Below, piece by piece: positions 30,658 to 41,561 of a DNA stretch of 64,000 nucleotides; within the stretch, counting starts at the first letter, position 1; each line of letters opens with the position of its first letter. The notes under the pieces are model-generated. The model was given only the letters and a program-made list of their open reading frames with translations, was not told the DNA's origin and made no database searches. Source of the DNA: Piscicola geometra (Eukaryota > Annelida > Clitellata > Hirudinida > Piscicolidae); the NCBI GenBank assembly GCA_943735955.1, contig OX030962.1, positions 3,791,239-3,855,238 of the forward strand, read 5' to 3'. Made by a program: the position numbers and the translations under genes.

Positions 30658-30731
30658 GATATATACACACGTTATTAATATAGACATATAAGATATCTTA
30701 TATGTCTATATTAATAACGTGTGTATATATC
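30658..30731. repeat. Perfect 74-bp palindrome, copy 2
   Basis: Same sequence, one array period later. Confidence 0.97.
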
Positions 30732-30813
30732 ATCATCAACCAATCTCTTCGTTTCTTCAGCATCCTCCACTTTCTCGACACCATTATCATCACCATCATC
30801 GCCCAACATCAAT

Positions 30814-30972
30814 ATGAAGCTTTGTGGGGGAAAGAAAGATGAACTCTCTCAATTGCACGAGCAACAAGTTCAATACAATCCACCACAACAACAACAACAA
30901 CAACAACAAGGAAATCAGCAAAACATTTTGATGTCATACAGTTCAGTCACACGCTGTGAAGGAGATTGTTGA
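30814..30972 (+). pseudogene. Poly-Q ORF start, truncated, unit 2
   Basis: Copy of 28706-28864. Confidence 0.4.
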
Positions 30973-31870
30973 TAATTTGAATAGTTCCATCAAGAACAAA
31001 ACTTTGTTAGAAACTCTTGCAGGTGATAGCTCGTTCAACAGGATTGTGTGTATGTATGATCTTTTTTGTAAGAACGAAAGTCATGAGGCCGTCGCACGCC
31101 TTAGGATGTTTTCGATTAAATGCGCATATTTCGAGATGAGTGCTATCTCTAAGTTTTTATCCGCTAGCAAGAAGGAGAGCGTAGGGAAGTATATAAGCCA
31201 ATGTATGGTGACCACCGAAGCTACAAAAACTCAATCCCTTATTTTGGACCTAATTAACCTATTCTTAGGAAAAGGGGATTCTATCATACCTTACAATATG
31301 TGCATGAGACTTGTATCTAGTTCCAAATTGTCAGGAAACGCTTGTTCCTCCTATACTGCCGTGTTGTCGACTTATCTAGGCTTGGAAACCGTGGCGGACA
31401 CATGGAATATCAAATACAATGGGGGTTATAATGACATGAAGTTGGGGGTCTTAATGCACCAACTTAAGTCAGAAAACACGTTAGCCACACCCACTTTCTT
31501 TGAGGACACAGATGAGGCTCAAGCCCTGGCGTACATTAACAATAGTCCTCAGTCTGAATCCACTTCTGTGGCAATAGCAATCAAAATTAGTGGATTAATG
31601 AAGAAGGAATTGATAATCAATAGTATGACACAGCGAATGATAGACAATGCAAAACCCACTGTAGGAAGATTTGAGCCTTCCTCCCTTGGTTACCACATAA
31701 CTGCGAAAATGGGCACTTCATATCGTGACCCTGTTTCTGTGATGGCCCCTCCAAGCAATCCCCATGATAGTTCGACTCTTTCTGCCGCAGCTAAGTCTTT
31801 AATTGAAAATCATGAAGCACTTGATTTGATGGAAGAGTTACGCAAGAAGTTGGAACCGAAGAACAAATAG
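30956..31870 (+). pseudogene. Nucleoprotein-like 3' part, array unit 2
   Basis: As unit 1, with Lys in 'FLG(K/E)GDS' and 'GAAGGAG' at the junction, where unit 1 has 'GGAGGAG'. Confidence 0.55.
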
Positions 31871-32025
31871 TATTTTAACTTTCGGGGAGTTGCTGCTCTG
31901 TTCAGGGAATTGCTAGAAAGATGAAATTTTCGAAATCATATCATATGATAGTTCAAAAATAATCAAAAGAAAACCAAAATTGATATATACTAAACCTTTC
32001 AAGTCATATCTTAGACGCACACACA

Positions 32026-32520
32026 ATAGACCTTTTACAGAGAGGCCTAGGCTTTATTCCATCCCAACCGACCTACAAAACAGACACCTTGACAGACTTT
32101 AAGAAAAAGACCATACGACGCATACTCCTACACTCACATTACAATAAATATAAAAGATCAATACCACCCACAACAAGAATTAGTAACCCTATTCCCACAA
32201 CGTCAAATAACAACACAACCCATCATACACATGAGTACACACCCACTCATACATACAAGTTACCAAGCACGTTCACACCAAACATCCGAGAGGCCCAACC
32301 ACACATCATAAACACATCAGACGCAATACGCAAACACGTTAACAACCATATCGACAGATACCGTCTAAACCAGACAAATATATTGACATGTACTCCAGAC
32401 AATCTTTCCAAAGAACAAAGATCAGCACTAAATACACACGATGACACACACACACCACACACGTTGGATACTATACACACAAAAGCACATACATTGAGAA
32501 ACAGACAAAAGATATTTTAA
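32026..32520 (+). pseudogene. Penelope-like fragment, unit 2
   Basis: Identical copy at the 2,108 bp period. Confidence 0.5.
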
Positions 32521-32765
32521 ATATACACTTAGATAGGTTTGACACTAGATAAACTAAAGATGAAATGTATATAGAGACACACAAACAACCCACCACCTCA
32601 CAGATTGACACATACTTAACACAAACATAAAAGGACATACAAAGACACTCACACATATACTCCTCGGACAACACACAGACCAAAGCCACACAAGATAACC
32701 GCACATTAGCATAACGAGCATCCACTGATAAAGAGACAAGATGAACTTTCACTAATCACCACACA

Positions 32766-32839
32766 GATATATACACACGTTATTAATATAGACATATAAG
32801 ATATCTTATATGTCTATATTAATAACGTGTGTATATATC
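32766..32839. repeat. Perfect 74-bp palindrome, copy 3
   Basis: Same sequence, one array period later. Confidence 0.97.
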
Positions 32840-32921
32840 ATCATCAACCAATCTCTTCGTTTCTTCAGCATCCTCCACTTTCTCGAGACCATTATCATCA
32901 CCATCATCGCCCAACATCAAT

Positions 32922-33080
32922 ATGAAGCTTTGTGGGGGAAAGAAAGATGAACTCTCTCAATTGCACGAGCAACAAGTTCAATACAATCCACCACAACAAC
33001 AACAACAACAACAACAAGGAAATCAGCAAAACATTTTGATGTCATACAGTTCAGTCACACGCTGTGAAGGAGATTGTTGA
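32922..33080 (+). pseudogene. Poly-Q ORF start, truncated, unit 3
   Basis: Copy of 28706-28864 with one substitution upstream of the ATG. Confidence 0.4.
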
Positions 33081-33978
33081 TAATTTGAATAGTTCCATCA
33101 AGAACAAAACTTTGTTAGAAACTCTTGCAGGTGATAGCTCGTTCAACAGGATTGTGTGTATGTATGATCTTTTTTGTAAGAACGAAAGTCATGAGGCCGT
33201 CGCACGCCTTAGGATGTTTTCGATTAAATGCGCATATTTCGAGATGAGTGCTATCTCTAAGTTTTTATCCGCTAGCAAGAAGGAGAGCGTAGGGAAGTAT
33301 ATAAGCCAATGTATGGTGACCACCGAAGCTACAAAAACTCAATCCCTTATTTTGGACCTAATTAACCTATTCTTAGGAGAAGGGGATTCTATCATACCTT
33401 ACAATATGTGCATGAGACTTGTATCTAGTTCCAAATTGTCAGGAAACGCTTGTTCCTCCTATACTGCCGTGTTGTCGACTTATCTAGGCTTGGAAACCGT
33501 GGCGGACACATGGAATATCAAATACAATGGGGGTTATAATGACATGAAGTTGGGGGTCTTAATGCACCAACTTAAGTCAGAAAACACGTTAGCCACACCC
33601 ACTTTCTTTGAGGACACAGATGAGGCTCAAGCCCTGGCGTACATTAACAATAGTCCTCAGTCTGAATCCACTTCTGTGGCAATAGCAATCAAAATTAGTG
33701 GATTAATGAAGAAGGAATTGATAATCAATAGTATGACACAGCGAATGATAGACAATGCAAAACCCACTGTAGGAAGATTTGAGCCTTCCTCCCTTGGTTA
33801 CCACATAACTGCGAAAATGGGCACTTCATATCGTGACCCTGTTTCTGTGATGGCCCCTCCAAGCAATCCCCATGATAGTTCGACTCTTTCTGCCGCAGCT
33901 AAGTCTTTAATTGAAAATCATGAAGCACTTGATTTGATGGAAGAGTTACGCAAGAAGTTGGAACCGAAGAACAAATAG
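33064..33978 (+). pseudogene. Nucleoprotein-like 3' part, array unit 3
   Basis: As units 1 and 2. It combines the unit 2 junction base with the unit 1 'GEGDS' variant, a pattern expected from exchange between units. Confidence 0.55.
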
Positions 33979-34133
33979 TATTTTAACTTTCGGGGAGTTG
34001 CTGCTCTGTTCAGGGAATTGCTAGAAAGATGAAATTTTCGAAATCATATCATATGATAGTTCAAAAATAATCAAAAGAAAACCAAAATTGATATATACTA
34101 AACCTTTCAAGTCATATCTTAGACGCACACACA

Positions 34134-34628
34134 ATAGACCTTTTACAGAGAGGCCTAGGCTTTATTCCATCCCAACCGACCTACAAAACAGACACCTTGA
34201 CAGACTTTAAGAAAAAGACCATACGACGCATACTCCTACACTCACATTACAATAAATATAAAAGATCAATACCACCCACAACAAGAATTAGTAACCCTAT
34301 TCCCACAACGTCAAATAACAACACAACCCATCATACACATGAGTACACACCCACTCATACATACAAGTTACCAAGCACGTTCACACCAAACATCCGAGAG
34401 GCCCAACCACACATCATAAACACATCAGACGCAATACGCAAACACGTTAACAACCATATCGACAGATACCGTCTAAACCAGACAAATATATTGACATGTA
34501 CTCCAGACAATCTTTCCAAAGAACAAAGATCAGCACTAAATACACACGATGACACACACACACCACACACGTTGGATACTATACACACAAAAGCACATAC
34601 ATTGAGAAACAGACAAAAGATATTTTAA
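34134..34628 (+). pseudogene. Penelope-like fragment, unit 3
   Basis: Identical copy at the 2,108 bp period. Confidence 0.5.
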
Positions 34629-34873
34629 ATATACACTTAGATAGGTTTGACACTAGATAAACTAAAGATGAAATGTATATAGAGACACACAAACAACCCA
34701 CCACCTCACAGATTGACACATACTTAACACAAACATAAAAGGACATACAAAGACACTCACACATATACTCCTCGGACAACACACAGACCAAAGCCACACA
34801 AGATAACCGCACATTAGCATAACGAGCATCCACTGATAAAGAGACAAGATGAACTTTCACTAATCACCACACA

Positions 34874-34947
34874 GATATATACACACGTTATTAATATAGA
34901 CATATAAGATATCTTATATGTCTATATTAATAACGTGTGTATATATC
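34874..34947. repeat. Perfect 74-bp palindrome, copy 4
   Basis: Same sequence in the last unit. Confidence 0.97.
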
Positions 34948-35029
34948 ATCATCAACCAATCTCTTCGTTTCTTCAGCATCCTCCACTTTCTCGACACCAT
35001 TATCATCACCATCATCGCCCAACATCAAT

Positions 35030-35236
35030 ATGAAGCTTTGTGGGGGAAAGAAAGATGAACTCTCTCAATTGCACGAGCAACAAGTTCAATACAATCCACC
35101 ACAACAACAACAACAACAACAACAACAATATGATCAACAACAAGGAAATCAGCAAAACATTTTGATGTCATACAGTTCAGTCACACGCTCCCTCTTGCAA
35201 GGTTTGGCATACGCACTAGAGGTCGGACCGAAATAG
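35030..35236 (+). CDS. Poly-Q ORF, unfused copy at the array end
   Basis: A 68-codon frame that keeps the sequence lost at the other junctions: after 'SYSSVTR' it reads 'SLLQGLAYALEVGPK' and stops. It also has a longer Gln tract with a 'YDQQQ' interruption. This is probably the original arrangement, from which the array arose by joining the cut poly-Q frame to the nucleoprotein-like gene. No family was recognised. It could be the first exon of a longer gene or a small viral or transposon protein. Confidence 0.35.
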   Translation: MKLCGGKKDELSQLHEQQVQYNPPQQQQQQQQQYDQQQGNQQNILMSYSSVTRSLLQGLAYALEVGPK

Positions 35237-35580
35237 TGTTTAATGCATTGAGAGAACAACTAATTAGCTTATATATTTAAGAGATGTTATAGCTGACTTT
35301 GAAATGTTTTCGGCGAACATGTTTCAACCCATGGATGTTTTTACCACTTAACACAAAGCACTTGAATGTAAATTTATTGCCTCACATAGTATGCTCTCTA
35401 ATAGAAGAAGCAGGAAAGGTGATGGAGCGACAAATGGAGAGATACATTGTAGGAGACCTGTCCTGCCCCTCTGCTGAGATGTTAATGGACACTCGCAGTC
35501 CATAACATCCTTGCAGGTATAAACTCCGGGATTTACAACCAATGTTTTTATTACAAATGAATTTATATTAAAACATTTTT
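35237..35580. other. Spacer, no gene recognised
   Basis: Short frames only. No conserved motif seen. Confidence 0.5.
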
Positions 35581-36194
35581 GTGTTCTATGCATGCTATCT
35601 AAATGGAATCCAAACTATCCATGCAGAGAGAGCTTTGGGTATGGTGGATTTTTATATTAGAAGATCTCCGTACGTCACCATAGGTTTTATAGAAGGTACC
35701 ATGGAGTGGTTGGAAGAAAAAAGTGAAGAACAAGAATCGCTCATCAACTATGCGATGAAGATGGCTGCCAAGATGAGAAAGATCAGAAAGATAAAAGAAG
35801 CCGAAATCACCGTAACATCCTGGAGAGAAGAAGAATCGCAGTTCAAAAGATACAAAATAAAGATGGATATAAGAAAGAAAAGGTGATTACGATGTTAATA
35901 AACAATAACGGATCAGCTGATGATCTGTTAAAATGAATAGCAATGAAAAAGTGTTCATCCAAAGAATACTAAATGGAGAGTCCTTGGTTGGTGATGATAA
36001 CCCATGACTGGATATTAAAGGATGGTAAGCTCAAAAAGTACTTCGGCAAAATACTGGAAAGAAAGGGGCGAAATAATGAAGTATTCAACATCAGCTACTG
36101 GATACCAGAGGAAGAAAAAGCAGCGGATTTCGACCTCGCGGCAACCAGATTCATCATAGGCATGATTAATAGGGACATTTCTATCGATATTTGA
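35581..36194 (+). mobile_element. Fullest copy of the unclassified DNA transposon tail
   Basis: The frame 35581-35886 reads 'AERALGMVDFYIRRSP', then a helical, lysine-rich 'WLEEKSEEQESLINYAMKMA', then a charged tail. After a frame change, 35973-36194 carries the Tudor-like 'THDWILKDGKLKKYFGK' block to 'INRDISIDI'. Long charged helices followed by a small beta-barrel-like domain occur at the C-terminus of several invertebrate transposon proteins, but I cannot name the superfamily. Shorter pieces of the same element are at 8035, 16318 and 25867. Confidence 0.4.
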
Positions 36195-36199
36195 AAGAA

Positions 36200-36604
36200 C
36201 GTATTTGTGTGCTATTATTCAACTTATTGTCAGGTCTGGTTCTGTTGAGAATCTGCTATTAGTACCAGAAAGACTAGTACAACCGGTGTCGTGGTCAGTC
36301 GTCGGCGACTAAACCGGCAAGCACACCATCTTGTCACTATTATTTCGACTTTTTGGTGTGGAGGCAATCTTAGCGTATAAGCACACAATTGAAGGACCTT
36401 CCATTTATTGCTTTCTTCATTTGTCATAAGCTGATTTATTAATATGTTGATAAATGTGTTTTATTTGTGTGCTAATATTTTAATTCCTGTCAAGTCGGGT
36501 TTTTTAATCTTTTCGATCTTTCTCATCTCGAACCTGCTACAAGTACCACATAGACTAGTACAACCTGTGGCGTGGTCAGGTCATCAGCGACTAAACCGTC
36601 ATAT
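36200..36604 (+). repeat. Two direct repeats with 'agactagtacaacc' core
   Basis: A block at about 36200-36320 ('tttgtgtgctattatt', 'agtaccagaaagactagtacaacc', 'cgactaaaccg') recurs at about 36460-36600 with roughly 75-80% similarity. It may be a pair of decayed SINE-like units. No protein signal. Confidence 0.5.
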
Positions 36605-36720
36605 TTAGAATGTTTTATGGAAATTAATTTTGAAAGCAAAACCTGAACATATTGAAAAGTTTATATAAGTAAACAATTACTTAAAAAATAGGTGTAAAGC
36701 ACTTTATAAAACTAAAATAT
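36605..36720 (+). repeat. Partial copy of the 670-bp inverted-repeat arm
   Basis: 'aatgttttatggaaattaattttgaaagcaaaacctgaa' matches the arm sequence near 38957 and its complement near 44530. The arms therefore belong to a dispersed repeat family and are not unique to the LSM4 locus. Confidence 0.6.
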
Positions 36721-36769
36721 TAAAAATGTAAATGTAAAAATATTATGTGAAATTTTAAGGGTGTGGATA

Positions 36770-36865
36770 AAAAGCGAACAGCGAACGGCGAACAGGCGAA
36801 CGAACTACGTGGATAAAATGCGAACTAGCGAAGCGAACTTGTTCGCACTTTATCCACTTGAGTCA
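36770..36865. repeat. GCGAAC-rich segment with inverted repeat
   Basis: GTGGATAAAATGCGAAC at 36811 pairs with GTTCGCACTTTATCCAC near 36843 (one mismatch). A further related GTGTGGATAAAAAGCGAAC lies just upstream. The motif resembles a transposon terminus, but no second end was found. Confidence 0.5.
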
Positions 36866-36899
36866 TAAGACAAGTTCGACTCAGTTCGACAACATAAAC

Positions 36900-38050
36900 A
36901 AAAACACAAACATAAACATAAACATAGATAATGTAAATTTTTACAAACCTTTAAAGTTTAAAGTTATTTAAACCTTTAAATAAAAATTTTACATTACAAT
37001 TTTGAAAATAATTTTTTTTAAAGAAAATATTTTAAATAATAATTTTTTTTAAAGAAATATTTTAAATAATTCTTTTTTTTAAAGAAAAAATTTTAAGAAA
37101 TTATTTTAAAATATTTTTTTTTAAATAAAATAAAATAAACAAAAATTAAATTTAGTAAATAAAATAAACAAAATTTGAATTTAGTGAATAAAATTTTAAA
37201 AATTTAAATTTAGTAAATAAAATTTTAAACATTTAAATTTAGTAAATAATATTAACAAAAATTAACTTTAGTAAATAAAATTATTAACAAAAATTAAATT
37301 TATTAAATAAAATTAACAAAAATTAAATTTAGTAAATAAAATTATTAACAAAAAATGTTAAAGATATTTTTCTTGTGGTGTCTTCAATGTCTGTCTTGGG
37401 CCTCCCATCTTATGGTATGCGGCCTCTTCATATCTTGAGAATCCAGATTATTTTTATTCACCCTGAGTATACTGAATTGTCGTTTGTGAACGTTTTTACT
37501 ATCGTTTCTGAAATTGTAAGGCTTTAACTAAGACCAGCCTATTCTATACCCACATAAACTAGAATTCTTATCGGACTTTTTTACTATTCTGAAGTATAAT
37601 TTATTTTTATTTCCAAATTGAAACAAGTTTTTCGTTTATTTTATACTTTTTCGTTTATTTTATACTTTTTCGTTTATTTTATACTTTTTCGTTTATTTTA
37701 TACATTTCCATTTATTTTATTTTTTATTTTCATTTTTTATTTTATTTTTCATTTATTTATTTTTTTAATTAAATTATTTATTTTTAATAATTTATTTATT
37801 TTTAATAATTTATTTATTTTTAATTAATAATTTATTTTATTTTTTAAATTAATTTTTCCATTTTTAATTTATTTTTTAATTTTTAATTATTTTTTTATTT
37901 TACACAGATTTTATAATGTTTTTCATTTATTTTATAATTTTTCATTTATCTTTTCATTTTACATTGATTTTATGTTTTTCATTTATTCGATAATTTAGAA
38001 TTTAATTTTAATTTAAAATTTATGTAAATCAAATACAGATATGTGATTTT
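36900..38050. other. Very AT-rich DNA with short A/T tandem repeats
   Basis: Units such as AATTTAGTAAATAAAATT (37140-37345) and TTCGTTTATTTTATACTT (37620-37700) dominate. No gene. A slightly GC-richer patch at 37365-37450 has no recognisable coding signal. Confidence 0.7.
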
Positions 38051-38059
38051 TCAATCCAT

Positions 38060-38420
38060 TATTTTCATTTATAAAGTCATGCATATGAACGGCTATGAAA
38101 GCCTTGATACAAGTTTGATAGAATACTCACAGAAGGCGTGAGGGCCACATAATTTTCAGAAAAAGTAGAACAGCTTTGAGTGACCAAAGCTGGAGTGTTA
38201 GAGGACCAAAATTATGGAATATGTTCAACATTACTTATGATTTCATTCCATTCATTTTGTTTAAAAAACATATAAAAGCAAGGTTTTGATCACTCGCAAG
38301 GTGGCCGCAGGGAACCAGGTGAGCTGCGAAAAAAAAGAAAAAACCTTCCATAACGGCAGCAGTTCCAGTGCTGGGAAGGAGTTCACCTTTACCTCCTGTC
38401 GCAGCCTCGGCTAGAAAGAA
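38060..38420 (+). pseudogene. LINE ORF2 C-terminus and 3' tail
   Basis: The frame near 38140-38285 reads 'SVRGPKLWNMFNI' and ends 'FILFKKHIKARF' then stop. This is the conserved C-terminal block of CR1/L2-type reverse-transcriptase ORFs. The GC-richer 3' tail follows to about 38410. The rest of the element is missing. Confidence 0.6.
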
Positions 38421-38670
38421 AATTGAGAAGAATGATGATTGTGTTTTGTGGTTATGAGGATGATGTGGTGATGATTGTGCTGTGGTATGAGTGTTGGTAC
38501 TGTGGTGAAGATTGAATTTTGTATTGGTGAAGGCAGTGATTCTGTGGCGGTGATGGTCATGGTGGTGTGGGTGAGGTTGGATTATTGTGTTTGATTGGTT
38601 GTTATTTAAATTTATAAATATAAATATATTGGTAGGGGTATAAAACCGTTTTATTTAACAAATTTATTTA

Positions 38671-39337
38671 GTTGTAAAAATGTACCAACATCATTCTATT
38701 TTCATGGAAGTTTGATATAATCATCTTGTTGATTATTTGAATATGGATACTCAAGTCTTGACTGAATTATACTTGTCAGAAATTGAATAGTTGAATTTTA
38801 ATTTATGTTGTTCGTCAAGCTCTAATTATGAGAATTTTACACTTTTCTAAAGAGTCTTTACTATTGAATAAATTTAAAAATTCAATAAGATCAATTTCGT
38901 AATAATTTTTTTCAAAATATGGTTCCATTTAGTAGAGTGATTCTACGTAATTAAATGTTTTATGGAAATCAATTTCGAAAGCAAAACCTGAATATAGTAT
39001 AAACTCAGAGTCCGTATTCAATTGTTATTCCTATTTATATACATAAATAATTACCGAGTCCATCATAATCCCAAAAAAACCACTTTATTTAACTAAAAAA
39101 TATTATCAAAATTTAGAAACATTATGCTAAATTGTTTAATAAAAAGTTTTAGCTTTATATTTTTGGTCAGAGCAATAAAAGTCATCAGCAAAATGTTTTA
39201 CTAGTAATATTATAGAAGTCAAAAGATCTGCGTGGTTCTTAACTCTCTAAACTAAACTAATATGAAAAAAATCTTATTAATTTAAAGTATTTTCTTTTGC
39301 CTGTTAGCAACACCGTTTTATTACCATACAGCTATTT
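38671..39337 (+). repeat. Inverted-repeat arm, left (about 667 bp)
   Basis: Reverse complement of 44154-44828 at high identity with a few small indels. The outer end is GTTGTAAAAATGTACC and the inner end is ACAGCTATTT. 'ttta' lies immediately outside both outer ends, which could be a 4-bp target duplication or chance. Confidence 0.92.
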
Positions 39338-39344
39338 GAATGAA

Positions 39345-39545
39345 ATTTTGGATGAATTGTGGATGTGAGATTGGATGAATGGTGGATGTGAGATTGGATG
39401 AATTGTGGATGTAGGTTGGATGAATGGTGGATGTGAAGTTGGATAGAGGTTGGATTAATAGTGAATGTGAGGATGGATGAAGGGTGGATGTGAGGTTGGA
39501 TGAATGGTGAATATGAGGTGGGATGAATGGTGGATGTGATGCAGG
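39345..39545 (+). repeat. Minisatellite, about 23 bp unit
   Basis: Units of TTGGATGAATGGTGGATGTGAGG with variants, about nine copies, directly inside the left arm. Confidence 0.8.
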
Positions 39546-40100
39546 TTAAATAATAAAAAACAACACAAATGGTGGCATGACACCTGTTTCAACAATTCAT
39601 GACTTGCTAAATCAGTAAGAAAATTGCAAATTCATAAAAAAAAATAATTTAATTAGAAACACTTTGGAGGTCTTAAAAGAAACTAGAAATGATATTTTTG
39701 TGCTCAATACTTTAATGAGATTGTATTTTTGTCATATGTGAATTAATCATAAAACATATTAATTTCTTACTCATTAGTTATTATAATAGATTTATACTAT
39801 ATCTTTTGAAAATCTTTTTTTTATAAACTTTTTCTAAATATTATTTCTAAATCTTTCATTTGAAGCCCTTTAAAAAGTGTTATACCTATATCCTCTCAAT
39901 TATTTCATTGAGAAGTGGGTGTGATTTAAAAAAACAATTCAACAATTTGTAAAAAAATTGTCTTTATATTTCTCATTTTCAACTAAAATTTAGTTAGTTA
40001 CTGAAGAAAGTTATTTATTCAATTCAAATGATTCGATCTCATCTTATTTCGGATTTTAATGAAAGACATTTATAAACGGAAAACTCACCCCCAGAAATCA
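39546..40100. other. AT-rich DNA upstream of LSM4
   Basis: No protein signal. It may hold the LSM4 promoter and first exon. A possible exon 1 end is ATG at 40110-40112 followed by gtagtt, which would give the correct phase 0. This is a weak call. Confidence 0.4.
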
Positions 40101-40646
40101 TTCCTTGATATGGTAGTTGGCCAACTTGCTTCGACATAACGCTTTCTGGGATGAGATAATAATTTAAAATTCTTTTTAATGACTATTTTAAAACATGCAA
40201 AAAAATATTTCGATCTAATTTATTTAAATAATCCTTTAGTGCTTAGCAAAGCATTGATTGGTGTGATTTATAAGCAAATGTCAAATACTGAAGTAGGCAA
40301 ATATATAATCCAGGGTATACCAGTAATGCCTCTATTCCGAAGATCGAATTCATATAAAAGTCGAGGAATAGAGTGAAATCACCGTTTTAAATTAAAAAAA
40401 CTCAACTTTTGATGATATATAGGCCCTAAAATTACAATACCACGAAATTTTAAAAGTAATATTGCGATGAGAACAGCATGGCTTTGTTTCTGAGCGATAA
40501 TATAATACATATATAAAATAAAATTGTATAAGTGACTAATAATTAGTCTTTTTGTATTAAAAAAAATGGTTAGTCTTAAACTTCAAGTTTTATAAATATT
40601 CATATCTTTTTTTATAAAAGTGTCAATTGCTAATACTTACTTTCAG

Positions 40647-41432
40647 TTACCACTGTCCTTACTCAGAACAGCCATCAACCACCCTATGGTATGGTTACTT
40701 TCTCATTTTATTTTGTACATACAATTCGATAATACTTTAAAACTCTATTCCAGTTGGTGGAGTTGAAGAATGGAGAGACCTACAATGGCCACTTGGTGAG
40801 CTGTGACAACTGGATGAACATCAACCTCAGAGAAGTTATCTGTACTTCCAGGGTTTGTTGCCATTCATATTTTCATCATTCCAATTAATATTTGTGAAAA
40901 AATCTTCTTTAAACTTTATACTATAAGAATAAGAACCTTTTTGCTATAAAATACAGTGTAGTAACAACAGTGATATTGATTTTTTTGCAGGATGGAGACA
41001 GGTTTTGGAGGATGCCCGAATGCTACATCAGAGGAAGCACCATCAAATATCTCAGAATTCCAGATGAAGTGGTCGACATGGTGAAAGAAGAGGTGGGTGC
41101 CAAGGTGGCATGGAGTGAAAATAATTATTGCATTCTTGCTTTGAAAAATATTTTCATTAACGAATCATTGACTCATTCATTCTTTCAGGTAAATCATAGA
41201 TCAAGAGGCAGAGGAGATATGAGGTCTGGAAGGGGAAGAGGTGAGACTAATTTTGACTTTGGCACCTTGTTTCAATTATTATAATGCAAAATATATAATC
41301 CTATAAAATGCCAATATAAATATCTAAACATTTCTAGGAGTTTTTGGAAACAGGGGAGGAAGAGGAGATGGCAGAGGGGGTAGGGGAGGCAGTAAACCCA
41401 GGGGTAGAGGCAGAGGAAGTGACAATGCTTAG
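40647..41432 (+). CDS. LSM4: U6 snRNA-associated Sm-like protein LSm4 (exons 2-6)
   Basis: Five exons splice cleanly with GT-AG borders: 40647-40688, 40754-40852, 40991-41104, 41189-41240 and 41338-41432 (TAG). The product (about 133 residues plus the initiator Met from an upstream exon) has the Sm1 motif ('[20 protein letters not shown]', '[11 protein letters not shown]') and the Sm2 motif ('[20 protein letters not shown]'). A Gly/Arg-rich tail (RGRG, GRGGRGG) follows, as in other animal LSm4 proteins of similar length. LSm4 belongs to the LSm2-8 ring that binds the U6 snRNA 3' end and to the LSm1-7 mRNA-decay ring; the RG tail is the part linked to P-bodies. Exon 2 begins in phase 0 with Leu-Pro-Leu, so exon 1 should supply only ATG. 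All motifs are intact. The gene sits between two inverted repeats. Confidence 0.96.
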
Positions 41433-41462
41433 CAGTTTTTTATTTTTTATAACGTTTATTTA

Positions 41463-41468
41463 AATAAA
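41463..41468 (+). promoter_or_regulatory. LSM4 polyadenylation signal
   Basis: AATAAA 31 bases after the LSM4 stop codon. Confidence 0.7.
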
Positions 41469-41561
41469 AAAATCTTACTCTTTCAAAGTATTTGTAAATA
41501 TTAATTAACTCATTCTTAAAATAGAAAAGTTTTCTATATAATATAATCATTATAATAAAAG

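Larger units (their letters stand above)
27615..35189 (+). repeat. Tandem array of 2,108 bp units (one partial, three full)
   Basis: Three near-identical units start near 28848, 30956 and 33064. They are preceded by a partial unit (27615-28847) that lacks the nucleoprotein segment. Order within a unit: nucleoprotein-like 3' part (about 915 bp), AT-rich 3' flank, Penelope-like frame, ACA-rich decay, 74-bp palindrome, poly-Q ORF start. Only a few substitutions separate the units, for example near 28853, 29163, 31270 and 32885. The last unit has 18 extra bases in its poly-Q tract (near 35129) and then passes into unrelated sequence at 35189. Confidence 0.92.
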
